A stretch of DNA of 25,000 nt from Bigelowiella natans CCMP2755. Lineage: Eukaryota > Cercozoa > Chlorarachniophyceae. The stretch lies in contig ADNK01001192.1 in the NCBI GenBank assembly GCA_000320545.1, forward strand, positions 1-25,000. Direction: 5' to 3'. Below the pieces are notes generated by a model. The model was given only the letters and a program-made list of their open reading frames with translations. It was not told the origin of the DNA and ran no database searches. This document shows positions 9,986-21,662 of the stretch, piece after piece. The translations under genes were made by a program, and so were the position numbers. The stretch's first letter is position 1. Each line of letters begins with the position of its first letter.

Positions 9986-11031
9986 ATGGGTGTACTCCTG
10001 GTCGCCTTCTTGGTCATAGCAGTGGCGGCATTGGCGGGATCAACTTCTTCGTTTTCAAATGTTTATGAGGAGCAGATGTTGAACGAATCCAAATCGCCAG
10101 CCGACACGCAAACGGTTGAGAAGAAGGAGTCTCTTACAGGAGGCGAACATACAAGTAATTATCAATAATGGACGGGGTCATTTCACTAAATATCGCTGTA
10201 TCGCCATCTTCTTATCTTCCATATCATCACTTCTCTTGAATTTCCTCCTTCAGGTTTCACACAGATATTAGTTATTGCTACCATTCCTGCGGCAACGATG
10301 CTCTCGGGAAGCTTGGTATACAAAAGCGAGAGGAGGACGATTCTAGAATAGGATGATCATCATGACGAAAATAACAAACGGTTTCGAAAGTTTTTGGATC
10401 ACAGTCATCGCTGATTTTTGTCTTTGTGAGACGAAAGTATCTGTTCCCAAACATTGTTAATCTGAATCACGAAAGCCATTCTCCCCCTCCTCCTACTCCT
10501 CTCCTCGGGAGATTGCTATGCAACCTGATACTGATGACATTACTACTCCGTCCACTACTACTACGGAAGCCTATATTGATAATGATAGTGTTCAGCAATT
10601 ACAAGTGCGTTTTGAACAGAGGACAACATTAGAATTGACGAGCTATTCAATAGGCGGCGTTCGTGATTGAATTTTCGAGCTCATTCCTGCATTCTATGCA
10701 GCATTTTGCTGCAGGAGTACTGCTTAGGTCATTGTATATGGATGTGTTTTGGACGATAGAAGAAGAGATAAACCAGGGTTGTGGTGAATAGACATTCGAT
10801 CCGAAAGGTCTTGCGTATTAAAATAAAAGTGAAAATCATTTCAAGGCGAAAGCGTGCGTACCACTAGTGTCGGGAATGAGTCTGATTTCTCGCTTATGTC
10901 AATTTAATAATAGTGCGATTTCGACTGAGTTACTGCCCCCGGTGATACATGCTTCAACGAACTGGAAGTATCGGGTACAAAGAAACGACGACGATGCTCA
11001 CAGCTACCAGTGCTGCTGCTGCTACTGCTCC

Positions 11032-11072
<41 letters not shown>

Positions 11073-11923
11073 GGTACAGTGTACGCGGAAATGTATAAAT
11101 GAATCGCTTATGAAGGTTGCGATTGGACTCGGGTTCGGTCTCGGAGTGCTAATCGTACGGAGCTTCAAATTCACACTTTATATTATTTGAGCGACACAAT
11201 AATTTGAAATATTTGACCGAAGACTTCTTCGTTCCTTATGAGAGAATCCCATTGTTAGATGATGATGAAGAAGACTAATCTCTTGTGATCTTTGCCAGTA
11301 GTGTGGCATGAAAAGCTTCCATGAGACTAATGTCATTGGCAAATAGTTTGATGTCGTTTTTGGTGTTGATTTCAAGATCCCAGCTTTGGCCACATACCTT
11401 ATGTGTGTGTGCGTGTGTGTGTGTGTGTGTGCTAGAGGCATTGATATGTTCTTTCGCTCTCCCCTCCCCTAAACTAGATGCTAGGAGTCGAAACACTTAG
11501 CGAGGATGATGATGACGATGAAGAAGAATCTGGAAGTATAAAACGTGATATTGATGATGACGATGATAATTATAACGGTGGAAACAGTTAGATAACGTTC
11601 TACTTCTATATTGAAAACAAGCGATATATTTCCAGATGATGATGAGGAGGAGGGGAAAAGGCCGTATCTCGAGGGGAACACCACCACCATCTCCGGCAGC
11701 AGCAGCAGCAGCAAGGGCAGCAACATGCCTTTGAAAGATTATGGATCTCTCTCTTCAGCATCTGCCCACCCCCCTAATGCAGCAGTAGAGGATAGAAGGG
11801 CGCTTCCCATTGCGCGTATTATTGCCATTGAAATTGGTAGTCGTTGTAGTTGAAATCTCACGCTTGTATTCAACCCTTTATATAGAGACACCCACGCATA
11901 CACGCACACACACACACATACAG

Positions 11924-11969
<46 letters not shown>

Positions 11970-12701
11970 GGGGGGAGGGCGTGGAGGGTACATACCGAAG
12001 TAATGAAATGTGTTTGTCTTGCTTAGCGTGCTATCGGAGTATACATCTCACTAAGTTGTTATTATAACGGAGTCGTCAAATAGCTTGCCAATGCTGCATT
12101 TGCTGTTTCATCACGCAGATTCCTTTCTCGACGGTTTTCTCCTTGGCCTTTCCGCCGGGTACATGCTGCGGACACCCCCTCTCCCCACACTCTTGTCATA
12201 CTCCTTTCTTTTCTTCTTCTTCTTCTTCTTCTTCTTCTTCTTCTTCTTCTTCTTTACAGGGTAGGCTCAGAGACTGCAACGTTTGTAATGGCACTGGCAA
12301 TATCGGTGGAGATGGTAAGAACAGAACATCAAATATGTGTTTTGCATTTGTGTAAACATAGCATGTTTTGTGTCTTTGTGGGGTCTTCTTTTGTAGGGCT
12401 TCGTTGGAGTGACGTACGGTAGCAGCTTCCACCAAGTGTCGCTGAGGCGATCCATCTCTCCTCTGGGTAGTGCTTGAGATCTTACAGGAATTGTATTCTT
12501 ATAATAATGACGATGATGATGAGGATCATACCCAAATGCTGATATATTAGTAAATATATATATTACAGTGGCTGCTCCCTTGACGCTCTTCGGCGGAACA
12601 TTGATCGGATATTTGACCTCCAATTCTGTTTTCACATTCCCTCTATTTTATGTTGGTACTAATGATACACACATAGCTTACACGCACACGATATATTTTC
12701 T

Positions 12702-12739
<38 letters not shown>

Positions 12740-12769
12740 CACCTCTCTCCTCCCCTCTCTGTTTATCTA

Positions 12770-12806
<37 letters not shown>

Positions 12807-12966
12807 TCATCTGACTCCGCCCAACTTGAAAAACCTGTGCAGGGTTACTATCGTTCGGCTCTGCAGCGCTGCTGTATTTGGTCTGCGAGGATCTTCTCAT
12901 CGAGGCAATTATCATTACATTCCTTCTTAAACTACTAGCGTTTGTGCTGCTATGTGGACAGGAATT

Positions 12967-13003
<37 letters not shown>

Positions 13004-13585
13004 TGTGGGGAATAGCATTTCTACATTTTCCTCATGATTCAATATATTTATGAGCCTGCCTGGACTTCTCCCCCCCCTCCTCCTACCACTACCGTCATCA
13101 GGCGCATAATGCTGGAGAGGAACGAGTGAGAGAAGTCCTGAAGGAACATGCCACAAAAGGTACGACACGCCAGCAGAACGATGGGAATTTTGACAACATA
13201 AATTGAATTTTACTTATTGAAATTGTGTGCAACCAACACACACACATCTTACCTGTATAGATACCGTATACGTATTGCATGGGTGTCGTTGAGCTTCGCG
13301 TATCGCCATTCGTTTAAGTATCATTTCCTTATATCATTTGCAGGAACATCCTCGGACGAGTGTCTCGCAAAGATAAAAGCTGCCGTTACAGTACAGGAAC
13401 GATGGTAAAAACTACGATGTGTGTTGTATATATATATATTAGATCAGGATGATGTGCTATTCATTTTTAGTATCCAGTCATGTATATGCGAGCTTCAGAG
13501 CACATCATCTTTGCAAAATAATAACAAAAGGTTTGAGGACATCTGGTTCTTCGTCGGATTCTTAATAGCCCTTTTAACTGGATAA
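9986..13585 (+). CDS. ZIP-family (ZRT/IRT-like) metal transporter, 16 exons
   Basis: Exons: 9986-10154, 10254-10315, 10512-10604, 10654-10727, 10914-10974, 11080-11154, 11478-11577, 11636-11836, 12119-12158, 12260-12314, 12397-12466, 12569-12655, 12843-12904, 13102-13159, 13344-13404, 13531-13585. Every junction is in phase and the sum is 1,323 nt (440 residues plus TAA). The protein starts with a signal-like segment (MGVLLVAFLVIAVAALAG). TM1 is TQILVIATIPAATM (about 60-75), followed by TM2 with the ZIP hallmark MQHFAAGVLLSAISTELLP, and TM3 KVAIGLGFGLGVLI. A roughly 100-residue acidic, Ser-rich loop separates TM3 from TM4 (IIAIEIDSFLDGFLLGLSAG). TM5 is ATFVMALAISVEMGFVGV, then come TM6 AAPLTLFGGTLIGYL, TM7 ALLYLVCEDLLIEAH and TM8 DIWFFVGFLIALLTG. 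Conserved acidic and His residues in TM4, TM5 and TM7 would form the metal path. Zn or Fe/Mn uptake across a membrane is the expected role; the exact substrate is unknown. The two ends and exon 3 are the least certain parts. Confidence 0.85.
11033..13000. repeat. Microsatellites in ZIP gene introns
   Basis: (GA)n at 11033-11069 ends 10 bases before the exon at 11080. (GT)n lies at 11401-11430. (GA)n at 11932-11958 passes directly into 17 G (11959-11975). (TTC)n at 12211-12253 is itself the polypyrimidine tract for the acceptor of exon 12260. (CT)n is at about 12706-12737, (GT)n at 12772-12804 and (AT)n at 12969-13000. All lie in introns of the proposed model, which supports that model. Confidence 0.85.
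12905..13101 (+). other. Probable GC-AG intron in the ZIP gene
   Basis: Exon 13 must end after the codons for EDLLIE, because the next exon supplies the conserved AH of the ZIP TM7 motif (…LLIEAH) from GCG CAT at 13102. The intron side then begins GCAATT directly after GAG, giving GAG|GCAATT, and ends in ATCAG. No GT occurs close enough to serve as an in-frame donor. GC-AG is the commonest non-canonical class of U2 introns, so this is plausible rather than extraordinary. Confidence 0.6.
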
Positions 13586-13998
13586 TGATGAAAAGCATAG
13601 CATAATTTATGCACCGAAACTTGAGCACATTGTAGCAAATATACACGCGTACGTCGGTTTCTTGGCTCGATCACGCTCAGAAGGGCAAAAAGCGCGTATT
13701 TAATCTCATTTTAATCATGCAGCGCAGACGAGCAGTAATAAATACTATGCTTTAGGATGCTACAAATGCCAAATCAGATGGGCTTGCTTAGTAGCATGAT
13801 ATTCGCTAGTATGGCCTAATTAGCCGAATGCTCATCGCTTGCCGCTCGGTCTCAATACGTATTAACACAAAGCAAGCTAGTACTCGTGCTATTCTATTAT
13901 GATATAAGTTGAACGATAAACCGCCATCTATGATATCATTTGTTATCAGCGCGCACATATGCTATAGCCTCCTTAGCAGCCTCTTCTTCCGATTCATG
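13586..13998. other. Intergenic region between convergent ZIP and HEAT genes
   Basis: These 413 bases separate two stop codons (TAA at 13583-13585 on +, TGA at 13999-14001 on -), so both 3' UTRs and polyadenylation sites must be here. No ORF is supported. The text again favours words such as gctagt, gcatgat, tagcatga and gctatag, more weakly than the other three islands. Confidence 0.5.
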
Positions 13999-14800
13999 TC
14001 ACTTATACCGATTCAAAAATGACGCGGCACTATGCGGATCAGTAAGAAGATCCCAGTCACCACTGCCCTCCAGTAATGCTTGGACACTAGAAAAATGAAA
14101 GATATCTTGTCATTGCAGTCGTGAAATGTATTGTCCTCAAGCGCATCAAAATCGAAACCGTTGAAAAATAAACGTACGGTCTTCTGTGTTTATCTGAGCA
14201 CCCAAGCTAGCGCTCTACCCCTTACCCAACCCCACCCACTTACTCACCTACCCCCCCCCCCCCCCCTCCTCTCTCTCCGCGCGGACGCGCGCGCGCGTGT
14301 GTGTTCTTTTCTGCACTGTTCACACCCTTTATCCTTCAGCGTATGTGGCAAATGCAAAGACTTCCCGCCCCCCGAAGATGTCTGATTTTCTTGCAAGAAA
14401 GTTCTCGACATTTCCAGCATTCCCTTGCGAAGCATCGCCGCTCCAAATCCCTTGTGGTTCTTGCCCAACTGACGCAGCAGCGATATCATCGTTGCAGACT
14501 TGTCTGTTTTCGTAATCATCGGTGTGTGTACTGTGTTATCTGCTGGCATTCAAATGTACACATGTATACTCATCAAAATAGAGAACAGACGCACGCGTAC
14601 GACAAACATGCAAACTATCACGCCGATGAAGACTCTGCTTTCATTTCCGGGTTGTCATCGTTTTTTGAAGGGTAAATACGGATTTCGCGCCATATCTAGC
14701 AGTATCTGACCGTTTTCCGTCTTCGACTCAGAAAGGATCTTTAGCTGTGTAACACCACCACCACCATCGTCATCATTATCATCATCGTTGTCATCGTCAC

Positions 14801-14833
<33 letters not shown>

Positions 14834-14924
14834 TACCATCATCTTAGTCAAGATGTGTAGATCCGATGGCGACGCGCACAGCACTCGCGTAGCAACTCTA
14901 CGTGGAAAACAGATCTGATGAGAG

Positions 14925-14966
<42 letters not shown>

Positions 14967-15845
14967 ACCAATATGCGCGTTGGTGTGCTCATCAGACTAT
15001 AACGACGATGATGACAACAACGCATTGTTACTTCTACTGCTGCTGCTACTACTATTGCTACGACGACGACTACTACTACTACTACTACTACTACTTAGTA
15101 CTCTTACGACTTTCTCGCTTGCCAGCTGACGTCCTCATTACTGTCGTTCATGGAGAGGGCCAGCGTCTGCTCATTGAGGCGGTGTTGCGCAGAAATGAGG
15201 GTAGGTATCATCATCAGCATTATTCGAAACTGCACGCAGCGAGTATTCATTACATAAGCAGCCATCTGCTGCTTTAGGGACTCGGCTTAACTCGCAAAGA
15301 CACGATGAAAAGCGCTACACATCAACCCCATCCCGGGCATCATCAGCCAACAAAAAGGGCCATATGACACAATTCTAACGAGAGTAAGCCATGTTCTCAG
15401 AGGGGGGGGGAGGAGGAGGATAGGTGTGCTTAGGTCACAGCAATTACTACCTCAATCTGCTTTCGATCCAGTCTGAGAGAGCTGCACACGCGGAAAAGCT
15501 CTGTGAGGCTTTCCAATCGCACCTTCGGGGGGAAGGGGGGGGGGGGGGGGGTGCAGCCCCAGGAGGAAAATGAGGGCGGGGAGGAGGAGGAGGGAAGCGT
15601 GAAGGAAAATAAACGAGATGGACGGGGGGGAGAAAACAAACAATTCTTGTATCACATCTTCATGTCCGTGGATCTCATTGATGCTCTTGCTGACGTTGCA
15701 AATGCTGATAGCGAAGTTCCTTAGTACTACTACTACTACTACTGCTACTTCTACCACTGCTGCTACCTGAGGACTCGGGTCAAGAACTAGGTCGAACATC
15801 ACACTAAGGATGATGGTTAATACACCATTACGATATTATATTCAT

Positions 15846-15890
<45 letters not shown>

Positions 15891-16374
15891 TTCCAGCTCA
15901 AATAGTACAGAGAATGTAATGAGTTTGTAAAAGACAAGAAAGGTCCTAGCATCGACCTTCCCCCCTGTTTAAGGATCTCCATTTTGACTTCCGCCATTGC
16001 GTAAACCTAGTATGTGTGTAATTCATTCATATGTTAGGTAGGTGATTATCCGTTTGCGCTTCTATTCTGCCCCCCCCACCCCTTCCTGACCAAGCATACA
16101 CATATTCACATCTATGCTGCCATACTCAAACGATGATGCCCATGCAATCAGTAACTGTGTATCCGAAGTCAAACAGGTATTTATGCAGACAAAACTACCT
16201 TTGTTAGTGACGTTTTTTGCTGACTTCTTTCCAGCAGACCTCTCGTCGTAGTAGTAGTGCTCACAGTATCATCGGAGGTGGAGGAAGAGGAGGACGAGGC
16301 TGAAGACGCAAAAGATCCTAATATGATGATGATGATGATGATGATGACGATATGCGTTTTATCTAATTTTTGCT

Positions 16375-16451
<77 letters not shown>

Positions 16452-16660
16452 TAGCAAAAATTAGATAAAACGCATATCGTCATCATCATCATCATCATCA
16501 TCATCATGGTACTACAGAGGTAGCGGATGCAAATGACGTTCCTTTGCATTTGTTAAAACCAAAAGCAGGGGCAGCAAAGAAGCAAGTAGGCATACTGCTA
16601 CTACTGCTACTACTACTACTACTACTACTACTACTTGTACACCGCGCACATACAAACACA

Positions 16661-16716
<56 letters not shown>

Positions 16717-17188
16717 ATCACCCAGTGTCTTGACCGCGGCTCTTCGAACACCACTCATCTCATCCTCCCAAGCTATTTGGATTCGGAAGGAGGTGACAGT
16801 AGAGCAGCGCCCCAATAACATCATCATCAGCAGCAGCAGCAGCGCCATAACAAATCACCAAATTAAGAATGGAAAACAAAAAAAGAGAAAGAAAGAAAGG
16901 AGAAGATGTTGTTCGTCATGCTCTTGGGCATGGTTGTGAGTGGGATTTGTTCTGTAGTAGAAAATTGAACGAAGTGAATCAAAGGAAGGCTCGCAGCAGC
17001 TACGTTACGCTACCGTGTCTCAGAGCTCCAGCCCACAACAAACGCGACACTCCGGTGTCCACAAACGACGAGGAATTACCTACTTAAAAAGTGCTGTTAT
17101 CATCATCCTTCGACCTCTCCCCTAATGTCTCATTGTTTTAGGCTCACAACACACACAAGCACATAGGAACGCATACCAAACACGAATA

Positions 17189-17231
<43 letters not shown>

Positions 17232-17521
17232 ACGCAAATACCCGAAGATCTATTGGAGGCCTTAAACTTGGTATCATCACCATCATGACCACCACCACCA
17301 CCACTACCACGACTGTTTCTGTTGCTCGGATTCTTGCTGAAAGACTGGAGAGAGAACGTCGCAACAATCAAACCATCAAGGCAAAGGAGAGAAGGAATTT
17401 TATTAGTTGTGTTTTGGTGGTAACAGCGCCACTACAACACGCTCGTCTTGTGATATAGAGAGGATACTTACTTGTAGGATATAGGACGGCGAAGCAAAGA
17501 CAAGATGGCCTAGGTTTTCCC

Positions 17522-17559
<38 letters not shown>

Positions 17560-17775
17560 CATCATCATCAAGAGCAACAACACGACAACAACTCAATGGT
17601 AGGAACATGATCTGTTTCATAGGGTAACAAGAATGGCGGATACGCAGTGTCGTTGTATGCGAAGGGGCGGCGGGTCTTCGATAAGACCTAATTGCTCTGT
17701 CGCTGTTCTCCGAACGAAAGCATTCGAATCGTTTACTCCCCTAGGTACGTTAAAAATAAGATACCAAAACACATT

Positions 17776-17813
<38 letters not shown>

Positions 17814-17987
17814 CCGCACACCGCAACGTTTTCCATGCAGAAATAGTCAAAACTCACAAACAGCGCAGAGTAATGCAAAGACCTGCACACGCGAGAGAAG
17901 ACGTTGTCCGCTACAAGCTCTTCCCTCCACGCCTTCGAAACACAGTAGCAGCAGCAGCAGCAGCAACATTAGTATAAGACGATGGCT

Positions 17988-18032
<45 letters not shown>

Positions 18033-21000
18033 GATATCGTACTTGATGACTGGGCTCATCAACACATGCGTTCTACCTGCTTTTTCGAAGCTGAAGCTTC
18101 TTGAGAAGGAAGCTTATGGCAAATGACAGCAGCCCTTCTGCCGCTAGCCTGCAGTCGAATTGCGATCTAATCGGCGCACCATGAAATATCCTCAACATGT
18201 TGTGAATATCATCGGTGAAATTGCTCGGAGCGAAAAATCTGAAATGAATACGGAAAAAATCGATGTTCTCTCGAAAGTGTTTTGCCATCCCGTTTCCCCT
18301 CTTCCATTTCTCGACGATGAGGGACATACCTCCGTAATGAGAGTTAGAGCCGCCATTCTCACTCTGAGTCATCACCACAGCGCACGCGACAAGAGTAAAT
18401 ATAATTCAGAGAATTGCTTGCTTATTTGAGCTGGTCTCCCCCTCCCCCCTCTCCTCTCCTCTCTCCCTCCTTCTTCTCTCGCACGCGCTCTCTCCCTTCC
18501 CTCTGAATTGCTTCATATTCATCCACTGACTTTCACCATCACCATAATCATCATCATCATCATAATCATCATCATCATCAATGCATAGTGAGCGGTATAA
18601 GCAGTCTCTACCATTCTCACTCTACGTGGATAGATGCATACATGTGAGGAATCTAGCACAAGCAGTACGACAGTTACCCTGGTTCACTCTCGGAGTGCTC
18701 CATAGTTCTTGGGACTATTCTCTGATACATTCCGATCAGCATCGAAGATGTGGCAGCATCTACCGCAATAGCAATGACAGAGCAGGGATAGATACCGTCA
18801 CTTTTCTTGCCAACTCTTATTGGATGTTTGTGAGTGGGGGGGAGGAAGCAGGGGGGTGGGTGGTGTGAAGGGTGCTTAATATATTTGTCCATTTCTATCA
18901 TGGATATTCGCCTATTGCTACTCTCAATTTATCGTCCTCGCCCCCCCCTCCCGCTTCTTCTGCTTCCATTCGATGCAGGAACGACTACTACGATGTAATA
19001 TGGACTACCTCCACTCGTGCTGACATACTCCCTTATCACTGCGACACTCGCTCTAATTACGTTGGCAAGGGTATGAGGAGAGGGGAAGGGAAAGCACTCA
19101 TGCACGCACGCACAAGCGTGTGGCTTTTTGGCTTGTAGTAGTACTATTCTCTGTTATTTCCACTACTGCTATTCCTCTTACCTTCGCACTATCGAGTGGG
19201 GGTCCTCCATCAGCCTCATGGCAATATCGATCGAAGACGAAAGAGCTACGTTGTTGTGGCTTTTCATGTTGGATTGCGAGGCAGGAAGCGACGAGGGAGA
19301 GGACGATGGGGAAGAAACAGGGGCGGGGGAGGAAGATTTCTCGGCGGCGCCATTGTTACCATGCACATTGCTCGATGATCGATGCTTTAAAATGAGACGG
19401 CCGATGTTGGTCTTCAGCAGTGCGTATCTGGCCAGGAGCCGTAGCGCAGTAGCACGCATACGAGCGCTGGAATGACTCAGCCCTGTTGGAACCTATGGGG
19501 ATGGATTGGGGGGCAGAGAGGACGATGTACATTAGAGCATTGGTTCATATATTTGTAAGTCGGTACTGTGTGAAAGCTCCTCCCCCCCAAAGGATGACCA
19601 AGTCGAGAAAGAAGAATCAAGACACGAAAGTTTCAGGTTAGCACCTCCTTCGCACCTCTACTCAAATAGTTGCTACATCTCTATCTGCTTTCAATAGATA
19701 ATATTAGGGTGTCGCTACTACCATTCTTCGCACGATAATATCAGAAAAGTCGTCGTCAGTCACAAATGAGCAGGAAGTGATAAAGGAGGAGAATAACGTG
19801 CTGATCAGATCCTCCACTTTCTCAACCACCAACAGCTGCCTCGACCGCTCCAAAATTCTTTCGATAACACGCAAGAAGGCTGTCAAAACGGCCGTTAGAA
19901 TTCTCGTCGTCGTCGTAGGCGCAACTAAGTATTGGTGCCGATCGGAGCATGTGGAGAATGCATCCGCTAAAGCTACAAGTAAGGCCTTTGTTCTGGTTCG
20001 ATTGTCACCGGCAGCGTTGTCGTCGTCTGTTGGTGAGGAAGTGCGTTCTCATCAGTACGCACAGCCGTTGCTCGATACGCACATGTGGCCATCATCGCCG
20101 TAGTTGTTCGGTGTTGGTATTGTAATTTGGTTGTTGTAGTAGTAGTAGTAGTTGTTGTAGTAGTAGTGGTAGTATTGTGTGCTAATTGTGTCATTCAGGT
20201 GGTTCATTTCGAGCAAGACAAGCAGGCGATGTGGGATGCAAATCCTAATCCTCTTTCCCTACTTCTTTTGTTTCTCCTCTTTCTCAAGCATTGGGCAAGA
20301 CGGAAAACGCCATATGAGGCTGTTCCAACCCCCCTCTACTACCCAAATACCCCAACATGCGCTGCATCATCACACAACACAGCCATGGAAACCACCTGAT
20401 AGTAACACAGCAACTCTAGCAGCTATAAAAATTCCCTCTTCGCTTATTGTCCCCGACAAAGACGCTACACATTCCTCCTCCATCTCCTCGTCATCCTCGT
20501 CGTCGCTGAGCCGGCCACAGCCTTGGCGAAGATAAGCTATGAGCATCCGCACCCACAAGTCCAGCTAAAGACATATGGGTGATGACGATCATCATCAGAG
20601 AGAAGAGAGGTGTGAAGATGTTAAAGAATGTTGTGACAAAAAGTCGTTCTATGTAATTTTCATTCTCCCAGAATGTATCATCCCTTTGGAGAAGTTTTGT
20701 ACTGACTTTGTCCGAGGTGATGGTTTCCCTCCTTGCTGCACCGTCCATCTGTTCCCAATCGTCGTCGAGTTGCGATGGTAAAAACTGTGCGATTGCGTGA
20801 ATGTCCTCCTCAGAAGGAGGAGGGAACTCTTTCCGGTCCTTAACAACACGGCCACGTTGTCTGCATTGAATTTTAGTAGTGTGAGGAATGGGGTACGGAT
20901 GGGATGGGAGAGGAGTTAGAAATAAGGTAGAGGTAGGAAAACTTATGAGTAATAATGTGAGTCATTGAAACACCCAGAATTATTCCTCATGCATCATGTA

Positions 21001-21662
21001 CAGAACACATAACACACATGCATATAAACAAGTAAATAAATAAGTGTGTGTGATTATTGTGGATTATTGTGGCCGTGGTATTGCCGTGACCTGATATTTG
21101 TTATGTCTAATGCGGCATTCTTGGAATAATTTTCTCCCTCTCCCCGCCCATAATCATTCTTTTTATCATTGTCATTATCGTCATCCACTGTCATTGGAGC
21201 TTTGGTGCGTGACCTAGCATCTTCTCTGACAGTATCAGCTCTGTCCTCACGAAAGGTTGTCTTCTCTCCCTTTGCAGCTAGCGTTCAGTCGACACGCAAA
21301 TATACCACATCAACAATACGCGACAAAGGTGCACCAATTAGGTAGATTCTTACTCGCAAAGCAATGGATACATTTGAAGAAAAGGTCAAGTAAGAGGAGC
21401 GAGAGAGGGAGGGGGAGAGAGAGAGAGCGTCCAATACCATCATTTGCCGGCCCTGCCTTATCAAGGGTCATGGAGGTTTTGTCATCAGTTTGAAGCCTCC
21501 TGGAGTAAAAACGTAACGAGGAAGGAGTCTCAGGTCAGAATATGAATTCCGCAGTGCGAGCAGATACTGACACATTTGTTGATCTTTCTCGATTTTGCGC
21601 GAAAGGTTGCCATCACACCTTCGTTTGTTGAGGTTTACGATTGGCGATCCTTCGCTTGGCAT
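13999..21662 (-). CDS. Large HEAT-like repeat protein, at least 25 exons
   Basis: Phase-consistent minus-strand exons: 21662-21619, 21499-21438, 21277-21091, 20860-20638, 20564-20396; 19972-19722, 19492-19182, 19052-19009, 18813-18678, 18363-18330, 18148-18077, 17985-17915, 17882-17814, 17740-17644; 17431-17242, 17079-17014; 16317-16199; 15719-15638, 15522-15451, 15229-15108, 14897-14837, 14744-14711, 14542-14362, 14086-13999. Another exon ends at 16722. Gaps near 20080-20390, 17480-17640, 16330-16990 and 15730-16190 are unresolved. The N-terminus (MPSEGSPIVNLNKRRLQTDD) is charged and disordered. Helical-repeat signatures recur: RMRATALRLLARYALL, SIVRRASVAVIREYV, GVRMAALTLITE, FVRRTATEQLGLI, GVRRAAVKTLGD and VRLESLTELFRVC. 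The C-terminus is DPHSAASFLNRYK. HEAT proteins act as scaffolds, for example in condensin or as phosphatase regulators; the subfamily is not recognised. It could be two genes split near 17911. An alternative open frame at 18073-18240 competes with exon 18148-18077. Confidence 0.65.
14756..18580. repeat. Microsatellites in introns of the HEAT-like gene
   Basis: Tracts seen: (CAT)n at about 14756-14834, (TA)n at 14929-14963, (CTA)n with CGA variants at about 15035-15095, (GA)n at 15846-15888, (CTA)n at about 16593-16635, (CA)n at 16656-16678 joined to (GA)n at 16679-16711, (TA)n at 17192-17227, (CA)n at 17526-17556 and 17778-17811, (GA)n at 17992-18030 and (ATC)n at about 18539-18580. On the gene's own strand the tract at 17992-18030 is (CT)n and leads straight into TTTCCAG, the acceptor of exon 17985, so it serves as a polypyrimidine tract. 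Confidence 0.85.
16323..16504. repeat. 182-bp near-perfect palindrome (91-bp arms)
   Basis: Each half reads, from outside in: eight ATG repeats, a 28-base unique block (acgatatgcgttttatctaa continuing to tgct at 16374), a CA repeat, then half of a (TA)17 centre at 16397-16430. The right half is the exact reverse complement, apart from one mismatch (16375/16452). The CAT tract on the right runs one unit further, to 16507. The palindrome fills most of a predicted intron of the minus-strand gene and ends five bases before the acceptor of exon 16317-16199. It could extrude as a cruciform or fold as an RNA hairpin. Confidence 0.95.

Noticed and set aside
11080-11154. Glycine-zipper segment (KVAIGLGFGLGVLI) suggesting a Mic10/MICOS subunit
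   Set aside because: It fits in phase as transmembrane segment 3 of the ZIP transporter between the QHFAAG…ELLP exons and the acidic loop exon, so a separate Mic10 gene is unnecessary.
12260-12314. CxxCxGxG (DnaJ-type zinc finger) reading in this exon
   Set aside because: That motif is in another frame. The splice phase from exon 12158 and into exon 12397 selects the hydrophobic frame (TFVMALAISVEM), which matches a ZIP membrane segment.
17633-17977. Plus-strand ORF ending in VVRYKLFPPRLRN and poly-Ala
   Set aside because: The minus strand over the same bases gives four consecutive phase-matched exons of the HEAT-like gene, one of them carrying the HEAT signature FVRRTATEQLGLI. The plus reading depends on CA and GCA repeats.
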